Source of the DNA: an uncultured Methylobacter sp.
Lineage (GTDB): Bacteria; Pseudomonadota; Gammaproteobacteria; Methylococcales; Methylomonadaceae
Direction of reading: 5' to 3'
DNA length: 12,160 bases
Assembly (NCBI GenBank): GCA_903831545.1
Contig: CAIKYI010000367.1
Coordinates: forward strand, 1 to 12,160
The notes below the pieces were generated by a model. That model was not told the origin of the DNA. It made no database searches and worked only from the letters and a program-made list of their open reading frames with translations. Made by a program: the position numbers and the translations under genes. This document shows, one piece after another, positions 7,181 through 12,160 of this stretch (position 1 is the stretch's first letter; the number at the start of each line of letters is the position of its first letter).

Positions 7181-8406
7181 GTTTTGATCATGCCCAAGTC
7201 GCCAGTCTGATTAGAAAAATAGGCAGTGCCGACCAACTACTGGCTGAGGCGTATATTAATGGAATCCTTTTTGTTGATGATAAAAACCAATATTTAATTG
7301 ATAGCCTTAAAAAAAGCGGGCTATTGCGCATTGCCGAACACAGCGATGAGTTTCGATTAACCACTGATATTAAACGCCTGATTGACCGTTTATTACTGCG
7401 CAACCCTAGCTATCGGCAAAATACCAACATTGCAAAGATGATAGGGAATGTTGCTGAGGATATAGACGCCTATCGCGCCGCAGTTGAACAAAACGAGCAG
7501 GATGAGGCCAGTTATCATCTGGAACAAATTGATGACTGTTTATATGAGTCATTGGAAATGTTGGAAAACAGTCTTAGCGTCATGTTTACCGCCATCACCA
7601 GTCAGTTTGGCTTTGTTAATTCACTTTCCAGCAAGATCAGGGAAAATGAACGTGCGCTAACTTATGCCCGGCAATTAGTTAAGGAACTCAGCATTATTAA
7701 CACTCATGACTGTTATGATTGGATAAGTTGCTGGCCCGCCCCGACCGAACTGTCCAATAAAGTCATTCGTTTTATCGATCAATTTAAAAGCATTGTTATA
7801 CGTCTGGTCAGTATCGTTGATCGAATGAAAACCTTGTTGTTTACTTTGCGTTTACAGGAACAAACAGCAAACCGAACTCGAGCCATGGCGCAGTTTTTAA
7901 AAAAACATCCAGAATGGCAGCCGCGTGAATGGTGCGATGAAGACATAGACTCCCCGCTATTTAAGCGAGACAAGGGATTGATTTTTAACACCGGCATCAA
8001 TACCAAAAAAGCGGGCCATCAAGACGATTTGATCCAAATTATTCAGGAATTGAAACGGCAGCCCAATCCGATTAAACCCCTGGATACTAAACGGGAGGCC
8101 ATTCCGGTTGATTTAAGCGAAACAGAAACTATTGAATACAGCACTGATGAATACGAATCCCAGGCTGAAGATTTGTTTTCCCTGGCGCTTAAAAAACAAG
8201 GCCATAAAGTTTCCGCTTTGCAGTATTGGCAAGATGCCCAATTGCAAATCAGCCCGGAGCTCTGGCTGGATATAGTTTTTGCGCAGTATTGTAGTTTGCA
8301 GCAACGCTACAAGCAGACCCTGGAAATAGAAATGGAGGGGCAAGAATTACCGGGCTTTAACGGCAATCAATTAATTACCGAGATTTGGCTGCGTAGAGTC
8401 CAATAA
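7177..8406 (+). CDS. jetA: Wadjet kleisin-like subunit JetA (MukF/MksF-like)
   Basis: A 409-residue protein overlapping jetB by 4 nt (ATGA). Residues ~1-75 look like an N-terminal winged-helix domain ('QLLAEAYINGILFVDD' ... 'GLLRIAEHSDEFRLTTDI'). Residues ~85-265 are a long helical region ('SLEMLENSLSVMFTAI', 'SIVIRLVSIVDRMKTLLFTL') comparable to the MukF/JetA middle domain that contacts the SMC neck. An acidic, proline-containing linker (~290-335) follows, and a final helical/winged region ('LFSLALKKQGHKVSALQYW', 'LITEIWLRRVQ') fits a C-terminal domain that caps the partner SMC head. This N-helical-linker-C layout is that of a kleisin closing a dimeric SMC ring. Sequence-level recognition is weak on its own; position between jetB and jetD makes the call. 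It ends 1 nt before jetD. Confidence 0.8.
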   Translation: MSFDHAQVASLIRKIGSADQLLAEAYINGILFVDDKNQYLIDSLKKSGLLRIAEHSDEFRLTTDIKRLIDRLLLRNPSYRQNTNIAKMIGNVAEDIDAYRAAVEQNEQDEASYHLEQIDDCLYESLEMLENSLSVMFTAITSQFGFVNSLSSKIRENERALTYARQLVKELSIINTHDCYDWISCWPAPTELSNKVIRFIDQFKSIVIRLVSIVDRMKTLLFTLRLQEQTANRTRAMAQFLKKHPEWQPREWCDEDIDSPLFKRDKGLIFNTGINTKKAGHQDDLIQIIQELKRQPNPIKPLDTKREAIPVDLSETETIEYSTDEYESQAEDLFSLALKKQGHKVSALQYWQDAQLQISPELWLDIVFAQYCSLQQRYKQTLEIEMEGQELPGFNGNQLITEIWLRRVQ

Positions 8407-8407
8407 A

Positions 8408-9325
8408 ATGAATCGCAAAACATTCAAATGGGTTAGCGATCTGGTTAAAACCAGCCCAGGTGAGACCACTACCCGCTCAAAGAGCGAAATAGGTTGTTTT
8501 GTGATTGACCGCTACCAAGCGGGGCGCATTCAAAATAATCAGTTGATTTTTACAGCTCAGCATAAAGCCGCATTACGTCAGAAAATAATTCAAGAATTTA
8601 ACCTTGACCCGTTTGAAACCGATCAATTGCCGGCTGGTCGACTAGAGATGGCAAAACATCATAATAATGAAAAATTAGCCAGAAACCCGGTTAGCCATGA
8701 TCATGTCTTGTTGAATTGTCCAAACAAGATTCTTAGGCTTAATCACCAGAACATTAATTTACAAACAGAGTTTATTCCCAATGCGGGTGTGATGTGTTTA
8801 AGTTCCGGTATTACCCAAATCGCCCATGACGCCATTGTCATTGTGGAAAACCTTGCGATCATGCAGCTATGCAGCACACTTCAACTTCCTTCCCTTTGTC
8901 GAAATGCGTTATGGGTATATCGTGGCGATCACAAAACCGGAGCTAAAATTAATGCTTGTCATGATTTGGTAATACGTTTCGGGAATAATAAACACGTTAT
9001 AGTCTTCAGCGATATGGATCCTAAAGGATTGGAAATCGCGTTGACCATGCCTTATGCCAATTACTGGCTGGGGCCTGAGCCAAGTACATGGAACGACTGC
9101 TTTAAAAGTAACTATGCCAGTCGCAGTGGCTATGATAAACAAGGTGCAGCGATGGCTTTTGTTTTGGATAAACGAGATACGGGATTGTTGACCGAGCCGT
9201 TTGGCGACCTTGTTACGCGGATGGAAAAGGAACGCAGTTCTTACCGACAAGAACATATTTATGCGCACAGCATTGGTCTGGCTCTCTTTCCCCTCATTCT
9301 TGAAGACGCATTTAAAAATAGATAG
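8408..9325 (+). CDS. jetD: Wadjet Toprim nuclease-like subunit JetD (DUF2220-like)
   Basis: A 305-residue protein related to the topoisomerase VI A subunit/DUF2220 group; JetD is the nuclease that cleaves circular DNA after the JetABC motor has assembled on it. A basic N-terminal region (1-120) precedes the Toprim fold. The first acidic residue is Glu147 in 'IVIVENLAIM', then 'VYRGD' (170-174), then the DxD motif as 'IVFSDMDPKGLEIA' with Asp202 and Asp204. A late 'YRQEHIYAHSIG' (279-290) carries Glu282, matching the QE motif I recall from the family. All metal-binding positions expected for Toprim cleavage are present. The protein is somewhat shorter than type I JetD proteins (around 380 residues from memory), the difference being in the N-terminal part. 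The start ATG lies 1 nt after the jetA stop and no strong ribosome-binding site is seen, implying coupling. Confidence 0.85.
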   Translation: MNRKTFKWVSDLVKTSPGETTTRSKSEIGCFVIDRYQAGRIQNNQLIFTAQHKAALRQKIIQEFNLDPFETDQLPAGRLEMAKHHNNEKLARNPVSHDHVLLNCPNKILRLNHQNINLQTEFIPNAGVMCLSSGITQIAHDAIVIVENLAIMQLCSTLQLPSLCRNALWVYRGDHKTGAKINACHDLVIRFGNNKHVIVFSDMDPKGLEIALTMPYANYWLGPEPSTWNDCFKSNYASRSGYDKQGAAMAFVLDKRDTGLLTEPFGDLVTRMEKERSSYRQEHIYAHSIGLALFPLILEDAFKNR

Positions 9326-9343
9326 AAGCGCGTCTTTATTTTT
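9303..9343 (+). terminator. Possible intrinsic terminator overlapping the jetD stop
   Basis: AAGACGC (9303-9309) and GCGTCTT (9330-9336) form a perfect 7-bp stem with a 20-nt AT-rich loop, followed by TATTTTT. The stem begins inside the last jetD codons and the stop TAG (9323-9325) is in the loop. The long loop makes it weaker than a classical terminator. Confidence 0.4.
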
Positions 9344-9662
9344 AAAAACCAGGGTGTGCGTAGCCACTAACAAGCTAGACCAAAGTGAAAGCGGAAAACT
9401 TTAAATCCCAAAATAATCACTTGGAGTTTAAATAATGTCTGAAACTTTGTTAATATGAGTAAAAGGTTCGAGCAAATTTCCTTGATAGCTGATTATGCCT
9501 GTTAAAGCACAGAATAAATAACGTCTATATTTGCTCATGGAACCGGGCAACTGGCGGCTACCTGCAGCGTGTTGCTTATTTTATTTGGCTTTATTCCCAA
9601 GCGAAAAAGCTGAACTTTCGATCCTACAGACACTTAATGCAAAACTAACCGGTTTTAAGATA
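9326..9662. other. 337-bp leader region between jetD and gspE
   Basis: No gene of normal size is seen. The region starts with the terminator's right arm. At 9421-9437 a GGAG precedes an ATG that opens a 7-codon frame (9435-9458), whose TGA overlaps the ATG of a second 16-residue frame (9455-9505); this could be chance. From a TTG at 9531 the gspE frame is open upstream of its likely ATG, but the predicted extension has no resemblance to GspE N-termini known to me. No convincing sigma-70 or sigma-54 promoter could be identified. Confidence 0.55.
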
Positions 9663-11348
9663 ATGGAATATGAAGCGTTGCTAAATGTTTTGCATAAAAA
9701 ACAAAAGCTTTCCGTTGCGGAATTAAAAAAAGTTGAACGTGTCCAAAAAACCTCGGTAGCTGAAAGCGTGCCGCTGTTACTGGTTAAATTAGGCTTGTGT
9801 TCTGAATCGGATGTAGCCGACGCCTTTGTTGAGTCCGGCCAGTTTGAAAAAGTTGTCGCCGATCAATATCCCCTCGAAGCTCAACTGCCTGAAATCGTAC
9901 CACTGCGATTTTTAAAACAATATCACCTGATCGGCTTGAATCAGGATGACGGCATAACCGTTGCGATGATGGATCCTGAAGACCGTTTTGTGATTGATTC
10001 ATTAAAACTGGCAACCGGAAAAACGATCATTGCCAAAGTCGGGCTACTCTCAGAAATTGATGCGGCACTGGAAGTGCAGTATGGCGAAGGACTGTCGCAA
10101 AAAGACAAAGTTATCGATAATCTGGATATCGATGACATCGACGATGAAGACCTGGAGCATTTAAAAGATCTGGCCAGCGAAGCGCCGATTATCAAAATGG
10201 TCAACCTGATCATGCAGCGCGCCATTGAAACCCGGGCCTCGGACATACACATCGAGCCTTTTGAACAAACTCTGAAAGTAAGATTACGGGTGGATGGCGT
10301 TTTAAAGGAAATTGATTCGCCGTCGGTAAAATCGACTGCCGCCGTAATTTCGCGTATCAAAATCATGGCCAAGCTTAACATCGCCGAGCGACGCTTGCCT
10401 CAAGACGGTCGTATCAAGATACAAATGCTGGGTAAAGAACTGGATTTGCGGGTTTCCACCATTCCAACCATGTTCGGCGAAAGCGTGGTTATCCGTTTGC
10501 TGGATAAAGAAAATACTGTACTGGATTTTGTCGGCCTGGGGTTTGCCGGCAAACATTTGGATCAGTTCCTGGAGGCGCTGGCGCAACCGCATGGCATTAT
10601 CCTGATTACCGGCCCTACCGGTAGCGGAAAATCGACCACCATGTATGCGGCGTTAAAACAGCTTAATACCTCCGAACGAAAAATCATTACCGTTGAAGAT
10701 CCGGTCGAATACCAGATGGAAGGCATCAACCAGATTCAGGCCAAGCCGCAAATCGGTCTGACCTTTGCTTCTGCGCTGCGTTCTATCGTCCGGCAAGATC
10801 CCGATGTCATCATGATTGGTGAAATGCGAGATCTGGAAACTGCCCGTATCGCCGTGCAATCAGCGCTCACCGGCCATTTGGTGTTATCGACGCTGCATAC
10901 CAACGATGCCGCTGGTGGTGTTACCCGTTTACAGGATATGGGACTGGAAGAATACTTGCTGACCTCTACCGTCAATGGCATTTTGGCGCAGCGACTGGTC
11001 AGAAAATTATGCCCGGCCTGCAAGCTGGCTTTTCATCCTCCGGAAGAATTAATCAAAGAACTGCAACTGCGGCGCTATGCGCCAGACGGTGATATTGTTT
11101 TTTACAAACCGGTTGGCTGTGTCCAGTGTGCCGACATGGGCTATCGGGGCCGTTTGGCTATCATAGAATTTTTGCCAATGACCGACCCGATTCGCAAGTT
11201 GATTATGAATCATGCCGAGGCCGGCGTTATTCAAAAACTGGCTATCGATGAAGGTATGGCTACCATGTACGAAAATGGTCTGGTCAAAGTCGTGGAAGGT
11301 GTTACCACCCTGGAAGAAGTGCTGCGCGTAACCACGGCGGAAAGTTAA
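9663..11348 (+). CDS. gspE: Type II secretion system assembly ATPase GspE (PilB-like family)
   Basis: A hexameric secretion ATPase of 561 residues (from ATG 9663) that powers pseudopilus assembly at the inner membrane. The N-terminal T2SSE_N domain spans ~1-140. After an acidic linker come 'LASEAPIIKMVNLIMQRA' and 'ASDIHIEPFE', both typical of GspE. The arginine-finger region is 'RRLPQDGRI', and 'DLRVSTIPTMFGESVVIRLL' follows. Walker A is 'GPTGSGKST' (317-325), the Asp box 'ITVEDPVEYQ' (from ~342), Walker B 'DVIMIGEMRD' with Glu387 (Met388 where Ile is usual), and the His box 'HLVLSTLHTND' (from 405). A zinc-binding CxxC...CxxC is at Cys450/453 and Cys486/489. The frame is also open from TTG 9531, but the 44-residue extension is atypical. 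PilB of type IV pili is the main alternative; the LASEAPxIxxVNL block favours GspE. gspF begins 1 nt after the stop. Confidence 0.85.
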   Translation: MEYEALLNVLHKKQKLSVAELKKVERVQKTSVAESVPLLLVKLGLCSESDVADAFVESGQFEKVVADQYPLEAQLPEIVPLRFLKQYHLIGLNQDDGITVAMMDPEDRFVIDSLKLATGKTIIAKVGLLSEIDAALEVQYGEGLSQKDKVIDNLDIDDIDDEDLEHLKDLASEAPIIKMVNLIMQRAIETRASDIHIEPFEQTLKVRLRVDGVLKEIDSPSVKSTAAVISRIKIMAKLNIAERRLPQDGRIKIQMLGKELDLRVSTIPTMFGESVVIRLLDKENTVLDFVGLGFAGKHLDQFLEALAQPHGIILITGPTGSGKSTTMYAALKQLNTSERKIITVEDPVEYQMEGINQIQAKPQIGLTFASALRSIVRQDPDVIMIGEMRDLETARIAVQSALTGHLVLSTLHTNDAAGGVTRLQDMGLEEYLLTSTVNGILAQRLVRKLCPACKLAFHPPEELIKELQLRRYAPDGDIVFYKPVGCVQCADMGYRGRLAIIEFLPMTDPIRKLIMNHAEAGVIQKLAIDEGMATMYENGLVKVVEGVTTLEEVLRVTTAES

Positions 11349-11349
11349 G

Positions 11350-12160
11350 ATGCCATCGTTTTCGTACAAGGCCGTCAATAATCAGGGTAATGTCATAGAA
11401 GGCGTGCGTGATGCCATCAATGACCAATACCTGATAGCGACCTTGCAGTCTGAAGGCTATATGCCGATTCATGTGGTTCCGGTTAAGTCGAGTTTGTTTT
11501 CGGGATTTAAATTAAACCTTAAACGCTCCAAATTATCGCAAAAAGACCTGCTGTTGTTCACCGGCGAACTGGCCACTTTGCTCGATTCCGGCTTGCCGCT
11601 GGATAAATCGCTGCTGGTTTTGATGGATCTGACCGAAGATAACGAAGCGCTAACCAAACTGGTGGCGCGGATACTTGAAAAAGTCAAAGGCGGGGCTTCT
11701 TTGGCCGATTCACTGGAACGACGTAAATCGCCGGAACGTGCGCACACCAGTCTGTTTTCAAAATTTTATCTGAACATGATTCGTGCCGGCGAAGCGGGCG
11801 GCAGTTTGGGCGACGTATTGACCCGACTGGCCGATTATCTGGAAAGCTCCCAGGAATTAAAAGACACGGTGAGTACCGCTCTGATTTATCCCATCATTTT
11901 GCTGGTAATGTCGCTGGCCTCACTGTTTGTGATGCTGACTTTCGTGGTTCCGCAATTTTCCGAGATGTTTGCCAGTGCCGGTAAAGCCTTGCCCATTTCC
12001 ACACAAATTGTGGTGGGCATGGCCGAATGGTTACAAAGCTATTGGTGGTTGTTGATTGGCGGATTTATAGTGGCCTCCAGTTCTATGAAATGGCAAATGG
12101 CTGATCCGATCTGAAAACAGGTTTGGGATGGACGTTTTTTAAAGATACCCTTGTTTGGCA
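11350..12160 (+). pseudogene. gspF: Type II secretion inner-membrane platform protein GspF, interrupted by an in-frame TGA (and cut by window end)
   Basis: GspF/PilC-family polytopic protein that anchors the GspE ATPase. The start 'MPSFSYKAVNNQGNVIEG' is the family N-terminus. The first T2SSF (PF00482) domain includes 'LLLFTGELATLLDSGLPLD' (68-86), 'GASLADSLE', and 'FYLNMIRAGEAGGSLGDVL' (139-157). Hydrophobic segments at ~178-200 and ~230-244 fit the first two membrane helices. Codon 255 is TGA (12112-12114), leaving 254 residues out of the usual ~400. Reading on in the same frame gives KQVWDGRFLKIPLFG, which is the expected continuation (family: ADPxSxxxWDxxxLxxPLFG) with no length change, so the TGA replaces a sense codon, probably the Ser of ADPES; one base (TCA to TGA) would do. 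This may be a real nonsense mutation or a sequence error. The second T2SSF domain lies outside the window. PilC is the alternative identity. Confidence 0.8.

Larger units (their letters stand above)
2884..9325 (+). other. Wadjet anti-plasmid defence operon, order jetC-jetB-jetA-jetD (probably type III)
   Basis: Four co-directional genes overlap or nearly touch: C/B overlap by 8 nt, B/A by 4 nt, and A/D are separated by 1 nt. They encode an SMC ATPase, a MukE-like protein, a kleisin-like protein and a DUF2220-like Toprim protein, which is the diagnostic gene set of Wadjet (also described as MksBEFG or EptABCD). Such systems form a MukBEF-like loop-extruding complex that recognises small circular DNA and cleaves it through JetD, limiting plasmids and affecting transformation. 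Assignment to type III rests on the DUF3584-like ATPase and the non-type-I gene order, and is from memory of the families rather than a search. No phage, integrase or transposase gene is adjacent. Confidence 0.88.

Noticed and set aside
8909..9373. 154-codon open frame on the minus strand across jetD
   Set aside because: It is opposite a well-supported coding gene with Toprim motifs, its product shows no recognisable family, and it looks like a shadow of jetD codon usage.
9531..9662. TTG-initiated 44-residue N-terminal extension of GspE
   Set aside because: The ATG at 9663 gives the expected family N-terminus and length; the extension has no family resemblance and an unusual Cys/Leu-rich composition.
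9941..10381. 146-codon open frame on the minus strand inside gspE
   Set aside because: Ser-rich, low-complexity product antisense to a highly conserved ATPase; a codon-bias artefact.

Overview
This window reads as chromosomal DNA of a gammaproteobacterium. The order ilvE (3' end) - waaF - waaC recalls the LPS-core locus of Pseudomonas and relatives, and a type II secretion gspE-gspF pair lies downstream. A methanotroph such as Methylobacter or Methylomonas is my best guess from gene style and the type of intergenic repeat, but that is inference. No rRNA, tRNA, CRISPR array, transposase or integrase gene was recognised.

Layout. Bases 3-296 are the C-terminal third of a branched-chain amino acid aminotransferase. 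Bases 297-767 hold no gene, but carry a roughly 100-bp nested-palindrome repeat and a decayed fragment of the same family. Bases 768-2800 are waaF and waaC, translationally coupled, which add the two inner-core heptoses to lipid A-Kdo2. Bases 2884-9325 are a tightly packed four-gene operon. Bases 9326-9662 are a leader region, followed by gspE (about 9663-11348) and gspF (from 11350, running off the window). gspF carries an in-frame TGA at 12112-12114, with recognisable family sequence continuing after it.

The centrepiece is the operon at 2884-9325. It encodes a 1222-residue SMC-like ATPase (JetC/MukB-like), a small MukE-like protein (JetB), a kleisin/MukF-like protein (JetA) and a Toprim nuclease-like protein (JetD). 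This is a complete Wadjet (Mks/Ept-type) anti-plasmid condensin system. The gene order is C-B-A-D rather than the A-B-C-D of the best-known type I loci. The ATPase head resembles the DUF3584 (PF12128) type rather than the SbcC-like type I or TIGR02680 type II proteins, so I tentatively place it in type III. The genes overlap or nearly touch and all key catalytic motifs that I can see are intact, so the system looks functional.

How the genes work together. JetABC would form a loop-extruding SMC complex that senses small circular DNA, and JetD would cleave it. The LPS and secretion genes on either side are housekeeping or envelope functions and appear to be simply the insertion neighbourhood. 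Notable details are a beta-clamp-binding-like pentapeptide at the extreme C-terminus of JetB, arm-specific compensatory changes in the intergenic repeat, and the nonsense codon in gspF.
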